Below are positions 26,711 through 35,813 of a stretch of DNA of 64,000 nucleotides, one piece after another. The notes under the pieces are model-generated. The model searched no databases. It was given only the letters and a program-made list of their open reading frames with translations, and was not told the DNA's origin. Numbering within the stretch: the stretch's first letter is position 1; each line of letters starts with the position of its first letter. The stretch is from Nostoc sp. 'Peltigera membranacea cyanobiont' N6 (GTDB lineage: Bacteria; Cyanobacteriota; Cyanobacteriia; Cyanobacteriales; Nostocaceae). Made by a program: the position numbers and the translations under genes. The stretch covers positions 4,168,501-4,232,500 of the forward strand of contig NZ_CP026681.1 of NCBI RefSeq assembly GCF_002949735.1. The letters are read 5' to 3'.

Positions 26711-27010
26711 ATGATAACTAAAAGAAAGCCGAGACATCCTGGTGCTTTGATTAAGCGTCAATATTTAGAACCTTTAAAGATGACCAATACTCAGCTAGCT
26801 GAGATTTTAGATGTCTCGCGTAAAACAGTTTCAGAAATTGTAAATGAGCAAGCTGGTGTTTCTCCCACTATGGCGCTTCGTTTAGCAATAGCTTTTCAAA
26901 CGACTCCAGAACTTTGGTTAAATCTTCAGCAAAACTACGATCTTTGGAATGCTGCACAAGAATCTGAAAGTTTGAAAAAAATATCTCCTATCAATTTACA
27001 GCCTTCTTAG
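26711..27010 (+). CDS. higA: HigA-type antitoxin (XRE family)
   Basis: This 99-residue helix-turn-helix antitoxin neutralises HigB and represses the operon. HigA features are HPGALIKRQYLEPL, the HTH TNTQLAEILDVSRKTVSEIVN, then ALRLAIAFQTTPELWLNLQQNYDLW. I start at MITKRKPRHPG, 10 bp after the toxin frame ends; the upstream frame from 26654 overlaps the toxin tail. The antitoxin is intact although the toxin is interrupted. Confidence 0.9.
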   Translation: MITKRKPRHPGALIKRQYLEPLKMTNTQLAEILDVSRKTVSEIVNEQAGVSPTMALRLAIAFQTTPELWLNLQQNYDLWNAAQESESLKKISPINLQPS

Positions 27011-27029
27011 TTAGCAGTCTAATAGAATG

Positions 27030-29198
27030 TTAAGTTTTTGATATCTCCCCAAACTTAGGACTCCACCACCCTTTTTGTGTACTGAAATAAGCCACATCTT
27101 TATGTTTAGTATCCTTACGTGCTTGTGGGTCAGAACATCGCAACATTGTCTTACTCTGTCCCTCTTTAATGTAACTGTATTCTTCTAGAGGTTTCTTACA
27201 TACTGGACAGGAATATGCCGTCATCTTCACAGGAGGCTTTTGTTGATTCTCAGCTTGGACTGTTTTAGTTTGTGGTGGCTGCCAAGTTTTGTTGAAGTCG
27301 CTCCAAAATAGCACGACATTTTCACAGCCTTTTGTGCATTTGAGGAAATATTTCTTTTTAACCTTAGTACTTGGGATTTTGGCGAGGAAACTTTTGCATT
27401 CAGGGCATCGCGTCCTGGAAGTTTCATATTTACGCTCAGTTATCACATTAGCTTTACCTGTTGGGGAACTCGCAACTACAGTTTTAGCTTTGGTAAGTGC
27501 TGGTACAAAGTAATTCTGATTCCAACTAGTTAAATAATGTTGCCAAGAATTCTTTCCTTCGGAAATGGCATCAAGGGCATCTTCCATTTTTGCGGTGAAT
27601 TCCGCCTCTAGTAAATCTGGCAGTGCTTTGAGCAAAAACGCATCAACTTCTAACCCTAACGCTGTCGGTTGCAGATGGTCTTTTTTCAACTCAACATAAT
27701 TTCGTTTTTTTAAGGTAGCAATAGTAGGAGCATAGGTACTTGGGCGACCAATTCCTTTACGTTCCATCAGTTGCACTAATTTGGGTTCGCTATAACGCGG
27801 TGGTGGCTGAGTCTGCTTCTGTTCGTGTCCAGCATTCTCCAATTTCAATGCTTGTCCCTGTTGTAATGAAGGTAAAATACTATCCTTGCTGAGATTGTTC
27901 CAGTACCGTGCATAACCGTAAAATTCAATTACTTGCCCTCTCGCTGACCACAGTAGAGAACCAGATTGAGTAATCACCAAAGTTTTACGCAATTGGGCAG
28001 CCTTACATTGAGAAGCAATTGACCGTTTCCAGATCGTTACATAGAGATTAAACTCATCATCAGGAAGTTCTAAGCGCAACTGAGTTGAGGGACGAAATAC
28101 ATCAGTTGGTCGAATCGCTTCATGTGCTTCTTGAGCCGATTTGCTACTGCGATGCTTGGCAACTTGCGGCGGTACATTAGGCGGATCGTTTTGCTCTAAC
28201 CATTTACGGGCGCTGGCACAAAATTCTGGACTCAGCATTACTGAATCTGTTCGCATATATGTAATCAGCCCAGCCTCATAGAGCTTTTGGGCAACAACCA
28301 TAGTTTTATCGGGAGCAAACCTCAGCTTGGAACCGGCTGCTTGCTGAAGGCTGGAAGTTGTAAATGGTGGCGGTGGCTGGCGGTTAACGATTTTTCCTTC
28401 AAAATGAATCACCTGATGGGGATGTCGCTTTGCTTCTTCAACTAAACGTGTTGCCTCTGCTTCCGAAAGAACGCGTTTAGATTCTGGTGTTTCTGGACTA
28501 TTCCCAACCTTTGCGTCATCGTGAGTTTCAGTTTCTTGTTCTGCTGCATCTTTTGCAGAATCGACCGTCCCTTTGTAAAAAGCCCGAAATCCTTCAGCAT
28601 AATCTACCCAGACACTCCAGTAATCTTGGGGGACAAAAGCCAGAATTTCGTTTTCTCGCTGACAAATTAAGTGCAACGTCGCGCTTTGAACTCTACCAAC
28701 ACTCTTAGCGCCGTTATTTAATGCCCAAACTAAAGGACTACCCTTATAACCCACCAACTTATCTAGGCAATCTCGGCATAGTCCAGCACCGATTAAATTT
28801 TGGTCTAGTTTTCTAGGATTAGCGATCGCACTCTGCACCGCCGATGCTGTAATCTCAGTATAAATTACTCGTTTCGGTTCCCTTAAACCCAGTGTTTCTT
28901 TGAGATGCCAAGCGATGGTTTCACCTTCTCGATCTGGATCGGTTGCTAAAACAACTTCATCAACCTGCCTCACCGCAGACTTGAGCTTCTGGATTGTTTC
29001 TTTCGCTCGTTGGTCACGCGGGACGTAATTGCATCGGACATTACTGCCGTCCATGACGAAGCCCAAGGAATCATCCCCTTCGTTGCTGAGTTCGCGGATG
29101 TGCCCACAACTAGCGAGAACTTTCCAATCCGAACCCAGAATTTGACTGAGTTTTTTGACTTTTCCCGGAGACTCTACTACAAGCAGGCGTTTGATCAT
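27030..29198 (-). CDS. topA: DNA topoisomerase I (type IA)
   Basis: A 722-residue type IA topoisomerase that relaxes negative supercoils. The Toprim domain shows Glu9 in VVESPGK and the acids Asp87, Asp89 and Glu91 in ATDPDREGE. The active-site Tyr314 is in GLITYMRTDS. Two zinc-ribbon-like segments end the protein (RCPECKSFL..CTKGC and CPVCKKPL..RCSD). The CLDKLVGYKGSPLVWALNNG region and an acidic insert near 215-245 differ from what I recall of the housekeeping enzyme, so this may be a second paralogue. It is divergent from the RloA-like gene. Confidence 0.88.
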   Translation of the reverse strand: MIKRLLVVESPGKVKKLSQILGSDWKVLASCGHIRELSNEGDDSLGFVMDGSNVRCNYVPRDQRAKETIQKLKSAVRQVDEVVLATDPDREGETIAWHLKETLGLREPKRVIYTEITASAVQSAIANPRKLDQNLIGAGLCRDCLDKLVGYKGSPLVWALNNGAKSVGRVQSATLHLICQRENEILAFVPQDYWSVWVDYAEGFRAFYKGTVDSAKDAAEQETETHDDAKVGNSPETPESKRVLSEAEATRLVEEAKRHPHQVIHFEGKIVNRQPPPPFTTSSLQQAAGSKLRFAPDKTMVVAQKLYEAGLITYMRTDSVMLSPEFCASARKWLEQNDPPNVPPQVAKHRSSKSAQEAHEAIRPTDVFRPSTQLRLELPDDEFNLYVTIWKRSIASQCKAAQLRKTLVITQSGSLLWSARGQVIEFYGYARYWNNLSKDSILPSLQQGQALKLENAGHEQKQTQPPPRYSEPKLVQLMERKGIGRPSTYAPTIATLKKRNYVELKKDHLQPTALGLEVDAFLLKALPDLLEAEFTAKMEDALDAISEGKNSWQHYLTSWNQNYFVPALTKAKTVVASSPTGKANVITERKYETSRTRCPECKSFLAKIPSTKVKKKYFLKCTKGCENVVLFWSDFNKTWQPPQTKTVQAENQQKPPVKMTAYSCPVCKKPLEEYSYIKEGQSKTMLRCSDPQARKDTKHKDVAYFSTQKGWWSPKFGEISKT

Positions 29199-29557
29199 TG
29201 CAACTGCGTTCTAGATTTTTAGCAATAAACTGGCAATTGCAATTAGCGATCGCCTTTCTCGTGATATGGATTTTCTAGAATACTGTACCAAAAAGCTTTA
29301 GCAATTGCTGAACTCTGAAGTAATTTTCTTGTACATAAACCTTTGCTTCACTTCTAGATGTCTAGCGTTAGCTTTTGGAACAAAACCGCCAATCGTCCCG
29401 TGCAGGCGTTTATTGTGCCGTATAGTTTAATAACAGTACATCTGTACACAGTAAAAACAATCTTATAACTTAGCATTTTCAACCAATTATTGCTACTCTT
29501 AAAGCAGTAAATTATGATTTATTCACAGATTTCTCTCTGAAGCTTAAACTTCATACT
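29199..29557. promoter_or_regulatory. Divergent promoter region, topA / RloA-like gene
   Basis: A 359-bp AT-rich spacer between two divergent genes. It contains one HIP1-like GCGATCGC near 29247. No gene is supported. Confidence 0.4.
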
Positions 29558-30844
29558 ATGCTTATTGAATTTAGTGTCGGTAACTACAGATCCTTTAAAG
29601 AGCAAGTCACCTTTAGTATGGTGGCAGCCAACCTTGTTGCAGAAAACAAAAAGCTCGAAAAAAACAACGTTTTTGAAATAGATAATGATTTAAAACTACT
29701 TAAAAGCGCCGCAATATACGGTGCAAATGCCAGTGGTAAAAGTAACCTTGCTACAGCTTTAGGTTTCATGAGATGGTTCATGATTAATTCTTCTAAAGAG
29801 ACTCAAAGTACTGAAAAAATAGGTGTTGAGCGATTTAAACTCAACACTGAAACCGAAGAAAAACCATCTTTTTTTGAAATTGTATTTTTAATGAATGGCA
29901 AGAGATATAGATATGGATTCGAGGCAACTCGTGACAAAGTTGTTTCTGAATGGTTATTTTATGTCCCTAAATCAAAAGAAACTAAACTTTTTGAGCGAAA
30001 CCTCGGCAAGTTCAGTGTTTCTAAAACATATAAAGCTGATGGCATTCAGCAAAAGACAAGACACAATGCTCTCTTTTTGTCTGTATCTGCTCAATTTAAT
30101 GTCCAGATTGCAGAGAAAATCTTGGATTGGCTGACAAACAAAGTTGCGCTTATCTCTACTTTAAATGATAGAGGCTATCGAGGATATACAGTTAGTTGTT
30201 TAATGAATAATGAAAACAAAGATGAGATTCTTCAACTGCTCAAAAAATTAGATTTGGGATTTAGCGATCTTAAAATAGAAGAAAGTGAAATTACTGCTGA
30301 TTCTTTACCTAAAGAATTGCCAGATGAACTAAAGAACTTAATTTTAAAAAATGGGGAAGGAAAATTATCATCAGTTCAAACCACACATCAAAAATTTGAT
30401 GGCAAAGGAAATCTCGTATCTATAGAGGTATTTGATTTAGATGAGCAAGAATCTGAGGGTACTAAAAAAGTCTTTTCTTTAGCAGGGCCTCTTGTTGACA
30501 CACTGAAAAATGGTCAACTTCTCATCATTGATGAATTCGATGCTAGAATTCATCCTTTGATCAGCCGTGCAATTGTGGAATTATTTAATTCTAACGAAAC
30601 GAATCCAAATAATGCTCAGTTAATATTTATGACCCACGATACCAATTTACTTAATAAGAAGCTTTTTCGTAGAGATCAGATTTGGTTTACTGAAAAAAAT
30701 AGATATGGTGCAACAGATTTGTACTCTCTAGCAGAATACAATATAAGTAATGATGCTTCATTTGAGAGTGATTATATTCAAGGTAGATATGGCGCAATTC
30801 CATATATCGGAAATTTGAATCATCTAATCGATGCTCATGTCTAA
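29558..30844 (+). CDS. RloA/AbiLi-like AAA ATPase, putative defence
   Basis: A 428-residue SMC/ABC-like AAA family ATPase of the kind paired with RloB. It begins with LIEFSVGNYRSFKEQVTFSM, has Walker A GANASGKS (residues 55-62), a signature-like SLAGPLVDTLKNG, Walker B LLIIDEFDARIHPL and a switch His in MTHDTNLL. The middle is a variable helical segment. Such ATPases act as phage sensors that control a partner effector in AbiL and PARIS-like systems. The stop overlaps the next gene's start, so the two are translationally coupled. Low GC compared with neighbours fits acquisition by transfer. Confidence 0.82.
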   Translation: MLIEFSVGNYRSFKEQVTFSMVAANLVAENKKLEKNNVFEIDNDLKLLKSAAIYGANASGKSNLATALGFMRWFMINSSKETQSTEKIGVERFKLNTETEEKPSFFEIVFLMNGKRYRYGFEATRDKVVSEWLFYVPKSKETKLFERNLGKFSVSKTYKADGIQQKTRHNALFLSVSAQFNVQIAEKILDWLTNKVALISTLNDRGYRGYTVSCLMNNENKDEILQLLKKLDLGFSDLKIEESEITADSLPKELPDELKNLILKNGEGKLSSVQTTHQKFDGKGNLVSIEVFDLDEQESEGTKKVFSLAGPLVDTLKNGQLLIIDEFDARIHPLISRAIVELFNSNETNPNNAQLIFMTHDTNLLNKKLFRRDQIWFTEKNRYGATDLYSLAEYNISNDASFESDYIQGRYGAIPYIGNLNHLIDAHV

Positions 30845-31442
30845 AAGAAAGATAAACTCTTCTGGATACTTACCAAGAAAAGTTAATACGAGGGAAATTA
30901 GACAGAGGTTCCTGATTGTATGTGAAGGAGCAAAAATCGAACCTAATTACTTTAGAAGTTTTCGTGTTCCTAAAAATGTTGCTGAAATAGACGTGCAAGG
31001 TTTAGGAGAGAATCCAAGTAAACTGGTGCAAAGTGCTAAGGAACTGAAGAAGCAAGGAGAGTACGATCGGGTTTGGTGTGTTTTTGATCGTGATTCCTGG
31101 ACTACAGAAGATTTTAATAATGCTATTAAAAATGCTAAAGATCAGGGTTTTGAAGTAGCTTATTCTAATGAATCATTTGAATTATGGTATATTCTGCATT
31201 TTGAATATCTCAATAGTGGTATTCCTCGAAGTGATTATCTGAGGAAGTTAACTTCTTTATTTGGTCGAACATATCAGAAGAATAGCGAAACAATTTATGA
31301 TGAGCTATTTGAGAAGCAATCTATTGCTATTAAAAATGCTGAGAATCTTCTTAAACAATATAATCCTCAGATTCCAGCCAAAGACAATCCATCAACAACT
31401 GTGCATTTATTAGTAAAGGAACTCAACAAGTTCATTGTATAA
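30837..31442 (+). CDS. RloB/AbiLii-like protein with Toprim-like acids
   Basis: A 201-residue RloB family protein, probably the effector of the module. The N-terminal part has FLIVCEGAKIEPNYF (Glu30) and VWCVFDRDSW (Asp84, Asp86), the Glu then D-x-D arrangement of a Toprim-like nuclease. SNESFELWYILHF is a conserved RloB segment. ATG at 30837 overlaps the stop of the ATPase gene (ATGTCTAA); an ATG two codons earlier is equally possible. Nuclease activity is inferred from the fold pattern. Confidence 0.8.
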   Translation: MSKRKINSSGYLPRKVNTREIRQRFLIVCEGAKIEPNYFRSFRVPKNVAEIDVQGLGENPSKLVQSAKELKKQGEYDRVWCVFDRDSWTTEDFNNAIKNAKDQGFEVAYSNESFELWYILHFEYLNSGIPRSDYLRKLTSLFGRTYQKNSETIYDELFEKQSIAIKNAENLLKQYNPQIPAKDNPSTTVHLLVKELNKFIV

Positions 31443-31658
31443 AAAACATTGAGTAGCTAGACAACTTTACGCCCACTGAAAACTAGAAGGGCAGATGCTA
31501 TGACTACGCTGTAATTTATATTGGATGAGTCTCTACAGTGAGCAGTAAACCAAGTTATCCACAAATTTTAAGGCAAACTGCGATGGGCGAAGCCCCGCCT
31601 TCGACGATCGCAAACCTAATCACGGAAAAGTAGGCTTCAACCCCTATAACTACTCCTG

Positions 31659-32129
31659 TTAACTGACAATTTTCCGGCTAATTGCTTCTCCAATCTTCAT
31701 CAGCGTCTCTTCTTCTTTGGGAGTAAATTCGTAGGGAAGCAGCTTGGCAATGCCCAAGGTTCCATGCAATCGATCGTTCTCGATAAGCGGCACTGTGATA
31801 GAGCCTTTTACCTCGGTTTCTTTTGCCGAGGGTCTGACTACTCCTTGTTCATCAGTTTGCAGGTTACAAATTTGTACGGGTCGCTTACGTTCGGCGGCAA
31901 TACCGGCCATCCCTTTGCCGATGGGAATTACCGTCATTTTAGGCAACAGGAATTCTGGAATGCCTTGGTAAGCCTTTAGGTGCAATAACTGACTTTCCCG
32001 ATCTAGGGTATGAATAGTACCTGTAGAGCAGTCGAAAGCAGTTAAGATTTCGACCAGCAAACGATTCCAGTCAATAGGAGATCCTTTGTCAGCCAGGGTA
32101 TCAAAAATGGCTTGGGTATCTGAAGTCAT
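31659..32129 (-). CDS. Single GAF-domain protein
   Basis: A 156-residue soluble protein made of one GAF domain (ILTAFDCSTGTIHTLD, VIPIGKGMAGIAAERKRPV, GSITVPLIENDRLHGTLGIAK). It has no bilin Cys-His motif, HTH or catalytic domain. Its ligand and target are unknown. It lies 185 bp downstream of the ABC exporter on the same strand, so co-transcription is possible. Confidence 0.85.
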   Translation of the reverse strand: MTSDTQAIFDTLADKGSPIDWNRLLVEILTAFDCSTGTIHTLDRESQLLHLKAYQGIPEFLLPKMTVIPIGKGMAGIAAERKRPVQICNLQTDEQGVVRPSAKETEVKGSITVPLIENDRLHGTLGIAKLLPYEFTPKEEETLMKIGEAISRKIVS

Positions 32130-32314
32130 AGTGGTAAAAAAATAATCCCCATAAATAAATTTAGGGGCTTGAGAACATTTTTCTTTATTTTCTTTATTTT
32201 GCCTTTTGACAACTCAGGGTGCGTTAGCCTCCGGCATAACACACCCTACTTCTGTAGCACGTTTGTTGGGAATCTGCTGTAAATTTGTAAATAACCCTCA
32301 ACTTGTGGCAAATG

Positions 32315-34195
32315 TCAAGCAATAATTCCCTTTTGAACGTTATCTGTATTAGTACGAACTTCATGTATGCGTTCCTCACCAAGATTTTCTGGGAGAAATC
32401 CACCCGCTTGCATTTTCCATAACCTGTGGTAAGCCCCGCCAAGTGCCAGCAGTTTGGTATGGGAACCATCTTCGATAATGCGACCTTTGTCGAACACCAA
32501 AATCCGATCTAGATGGACGATGGTAGATAGTCGATGAGCCACTACAATGACCGTTTTTCCATTCATTACTAAGTCGAGGGTATCTTGGATTGCTTTTTCG
32601 GTGATTGAATCAAGGCTAGAGGTAGCTTCATCTAAGATCAGGATCGGTGCGTCTTTGAGAATTACCCGTGCGATCGCAATCCGTTGTCTCTGCCCTCCAG
32701 ATAACTTGACACCACGTTCGCCCACCAGAGAATTGTAACCATCCTGACTTTGAATGATGAAATCGTGAGCATTAGCCTTTCGCGCCGCCTCGAACACTTC
32801 CTCATCGGTTGCATCTAAGCGTCCGTAACGAATATTTTCTAACAAAGTGCGATGGAACAGAGATGGATCTTGAGGAATCAAACTGATTTGAGCGTGTAGA
32901 GCATCCTGAGTCATATCTCGAATATCGACCCCATCAATGATAATTTGTCCAGATTGGGGGTCGAACAAACGCAGAATCAGATTGACAAAGCTGGATTTTC
33001 CAGAACCAGAGAAACCTACCAATCCAACGCGCTGTCCCGGTTGAATGGTGACAGAAAGGTTGGTAAAAACTTTCTTTTCATCCGAGTAGTTGAAGTTCAC
33101 GCGGCGAAATTCAATCTTACCTTGAGTAATTGGATGGGCGATCGCGCGATCGCGATCAATCAACTCGTGGGGTTGAACGATAATCAAAACACCATTGGCG
33201 ACATTACCAATATGTTCAAAAAACTCCAGAAAGCGGCGGCTCAAATTCCGGGCTTCACTGATAATCAATAGCGACAGGCTGGTTGCGACGACGAAATCAG
33301 CAGTAGCGATCTTCCCTTGACTCCAGAGAGAGAGCGAGTAATACAAAGTACTGATTTTCAAAATGGCTGCCGAGATGAACTGAAACCAGCGAATTCGCTC
33401 CGAGTACCAATTGGATTTTCTTACCTGTTTGATTTCGCGTCCTAATTGCTCATTCAAATAGCGTCGTTCAAAACCCAAACGGGCAAACAATCGGCTACTG
33501 GTGAGATTTGTTACTGCATCTACAATAATGCCAGTTGTCTCACTTCTAGCGGCGGCGGCTTTTCGGGAGTAAATTCGGCAGCGAGTTGCCAGCCAGAACG
33601 AAATACTGATGAAGAGAACTGCCCATATCCCCACGAGTGCAGCCAATGGAGGATAGGCGCGATACAGTATTGTCGTGGCGACGGTATACACAACGATTAC
33701 TGGCATAAATTCAGTAATCATCATTTGCATCGTCTGAGTAACACCCAGAGAGGTTTCGCTAATCCGATGTGCCAAAGCCCCGGAAAAACTGCTGCTCATG
33801 TAGCGATGGGAATGGTGTTGTAAGTAGGCATAGAGCGATCGCACAATATGCTGTCGGTGGATGGGATGAAGGATGGTTTGCAAGAGTCCAGCCGATCGCC
33901 CAAATACCACTTCACCCACACTCAAAGCGGTGAACAGCATCAGGGGTTGCCTCATGGCATCAAAAATGGGCTTGCCGTCGCCCGTTGATTTCGTCACGCC
34001 CCGGATGATCTCACCAATGGCATAGGGCAACATAATGCCACAGGTTGCATGTATTACCTCCAGGATCGCCATTAACACATACCACCAGCGAAACTGGTTA
34101 ACGAAATACAAAATGAACCTGAATGGAGTTGATGGCAGGTTTGGTGCATCGGCAGCACGTTGAAAAGATTTGAATTGTCTGGTCTTTTTTGTCAT
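32315..34195 (-). CDS. ABC exporter, fused permease-ATPase
   Basis: A 626-residue half-transporter of the MsbA/MDR type. The N-terminal six-helix domain includes WWYVLMAILEVIHATCGIMLP and VIVVYTVATTILY. The ATPase domain has Walker A GFSGSGKSS, Q-loop SLIPQDPSLF, signature LSGGQRQR, Walker B ILILDEATSSLD and the switch His in VAHRLSTI. It would act as a homodimer; the cargo is unknown. I start at ATG (MTKKTRQF) rather than a TTG three codons upstream. Confidence 0.9.
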   Translation of the reverse strand: MTKKTRQFKSFQRAADAPNLPSTPFRFILYFVNQFRWWYVLMAILEVIHATCGIMLPYAIGEIIRGVTKSTGDGKPIFDAMRQPLMLFTALSVGEVVFGRSAGLLQTILHPIHRQHIVRSLYAYLQHHSHRYMSSSFSGALAHRISETSLGVTQTMQMMITEFMPVIVVYTVATTILYRAYPPLAALVGIWAVLFISISFWLATRCRIYSRKAAAARSETTGIIVDAVTNLTSSRLFARLGFERRYLNEQLGREIKQVRKSNWYSERIRWFQFISAAILKISTLYYSLSLWSQGKIATADFVVATSLSLLIISEARNLSRRFLEFFEHIGNVANGVLIIVQPHELIDRDRAIAHPITQGKIEFRRVNFNYSDEKKVFTNLSVTIQPGQRVGLVGFSGSGKSSFVNLILRLFDPQSGQIIIDGVDIRDMTQDALHAQISLIPQDPSLFHRTLLENIRYGRLDATDEEVFEAARKANAHDFIIQSQDGYNSLVGERGVKLSGGQRQRIAIARVILKDAPILILDEATSSLDSITEKAIQDTLDLVMNGKTVIVVAHRLSTIVHLDRILVFDKGRIIEDGSHTKLLALGGAYHRLWKMQAGGFLPENLGEERIHEVRTNTDNVQKGIIA

Positions 34196-34211
34196 GAGAA
34201 GCAATCCACTC

Positions 34212-34443
34212 GCTTAGTAATTCGTAATTCGTAATTCGTAGTTAAAAGAGTCAGATTGAATCTAGGTTTCTATCTATTGGTTAATTTTTTAGTATTAGGG
34301 TAAGTTGTTTTATGGTGTTAAATAAAATCATTTGTAATTAACAAATTATGGGGATTTAAGTCCACTACTTGTAACAGGCGGCAAGTTTTGTATCGACATA
34401 TAAATCCTCCTCGTAAAATTAATTACGAATTACGAATTATTAA
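34212..34443. repeat. Dispersed AATTACG/GTAATTC STRR units
   Basis: Units occur as GTAATTC repeats at 34216-34240 and AATTACG repeats at 34420-34441, in opposite orientation on the two sides of this spacer. No gene lies between them. Confidence 0.7.
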
Positions 34444-34482
34444 TTGTGTTGATTATTTGCCATGTCCTCACTCCCTTAATCT

Positions 34483-35481
34483 CTAACGCAGAGAATCTCC
34501 CCTGCGGTATTCGGCGGTTATGTCGTCTAATTTTTGTTTCAAACTGTCGTCGAGTTTTAGTTCCACTGCCTTGAGGTTGTCAGCAAGTTGTTGTGGGCGG
34601 CTAGCGCCGATGATGGGGGCAGTGATAATGGGATTAGATAAAACCCAAGCTACTGCTAGGGTGGCGAGAGACAATCCGGCGAGATCGGCGACTGTGCGTA
34701 ATTCTTCGACAGTATTAAATTCGCGATCGTGCCAGTAGCGATCTTGATAACGTTCTGCGGCAGCGCCTAGCGTGAAACGTGTACCGGTGGTGGGGCCTTC
34801 AGCGAGAATGTGTTTGCCGGTGAGCAGACCACCCGCCAAGGGATTGTAGGAAATTACACCCAATCCTTCTTCTTTCGCCAGGGGCAATAGTTCTCGCTCA
34901 ATTTCGCGGAATAACAGGTTGTAGCGGGGCTGAATTGAGACGAATCTGGTTAGATTGCGCGTCTCGGCGCGACCCAAGGCGCGGGCGAGTCGGTAGGCTA
35001 AGAAGTTGGAAACCCCGATGTAGCGTACCTTGCCAGCACGAACAACCGCGTCCAGCGCTTCCAGAGTTTCATCAAGTGGGGTGGAGGTATCGTCAGAGTG
35101 CAATTGGTACAGGTCGATATAGTCGGTTCCCAGTCGTCGCAAGGAAGCATCGATCGCATCTAGAATATGTTTGCGCGAAGCCCCCCGATCCCAAGGTGCA
35201 GGGCCGACTCGACCAACGCACTTGGTAGCCAAGATAAAATGTTCGCGTTTGCCTTTCAGCCAGCGTCCAACGATTTCTTCGGTACGCCCAGCAGTGGCAA
35301 GTCCGCCGCCAAGTGGATAAACATCGGCTGTATCTAAAAAGTTAATTCCGCCATCGGCGGCAGTATCGAGGATATCTCTAGAAGTTTCTTCGTCAGTCTG
35401 CAATCCAAAGGTCATAGTGCCGAGACAAAGGCGGGAGACGGTTAATCCTGTTTTTCCGAGATTGGTTGTTGGTAAAGTCAT
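34483..35481 (-). CDS. Aldo/keto reductase
   Basis: A 332-residue NADPH-dependent TIM-barrel oxidoreductase. The catalytic tetrad can be read as Asp and Tyr in FLDTADVYPLGG, Lys in LATKCVG and His in YQLHSDD. The C-terminal coenzyme loop (APIIGASRPQQLADNL) is conserved. It heads away from the amidohydrolase/monooxygenase genes on the same strand and is likely part of the same catabolic group. The substrate is unknown. Confidence 0.9.
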   Translation of the reverse strand: MTLPTTNLGKTGLTVSRLCLGTMTFGLQTDEETSRDILDTAADGGINFLDTADVYPLGGGLATAGRTEEIVGRWLKGKREHFILATKCVGRVGPAPWDRGASRKHILDAIDASLRRLGTDYIDLYQLHSDDTSTPLDETLEALDAVVRAGKVRYIGVSNFLAYRLARALGRAETRNLTRFVSIQPRYNLLFREIERELLPLAKEEGLGVISYNPLAGGLLTGKHILAEGPTTGTRFTLGAAAERYQDRYWHDREFNTVEELRTVADLAGLSLATLAVAWVLSNPIITAPIIGASRPQQLADNLKAVELKLDDSLKQKLDDITAEYRRGDSLR

Positions 35482-35602
35482 GGGAATTGCTAATTGCTAA
35501 TTGGAAATGGGGAATGGGGAATTGAGAAAACTTTTCTTTTGTCTCTCACTCCCCAGTCCTAGAGCGCTGATTCTTCTGCACTGACTTTTGGGGTTTTGTG
35601 CG

Positions 35603-35728
35603 TCAGACAACTAAGGCAGTGTTGCGACGGCTCAGGGAAACTAGCCATGCAGGTTGCTTGGCATTGTCAGAAACAGGCGAGAAAAGATAAGGCAAAGAAC
35701 TATTGTGAGAGCGTTGTTCAACAGACAT
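35603..35728 (-). CDS. Small 41-residue protein in the catabolic cluster
   Basis: The frame MSVEQRSHNSSLPYLFSPV ... LSRRNTALVV has a good ribosome-binding site (TTAGGAG, 8 bases before the ATG). It lies 85 bp downstream of the amidohydrolase on the same strand. It is polar, with no membrane segment, and rich in Ser. I do not recognise a family. The Shine-Dalgarno site and position favour a real gene; the short length keeps confidence moderate. Confidence 0.55.
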   Translation of the reverse strand: MSVEQRSHNSSLPYLFSPVSDNAKQPAWLVSLSRRNTALVV

Positions 35729-35813
35729 GGTTGTGACTCCTAATTTATTTGGGCATGGGGCATTGGGCATTGATTATTTATCCTCATCTCCCCCCACGCC
35801 CTCATCTCGGCTT

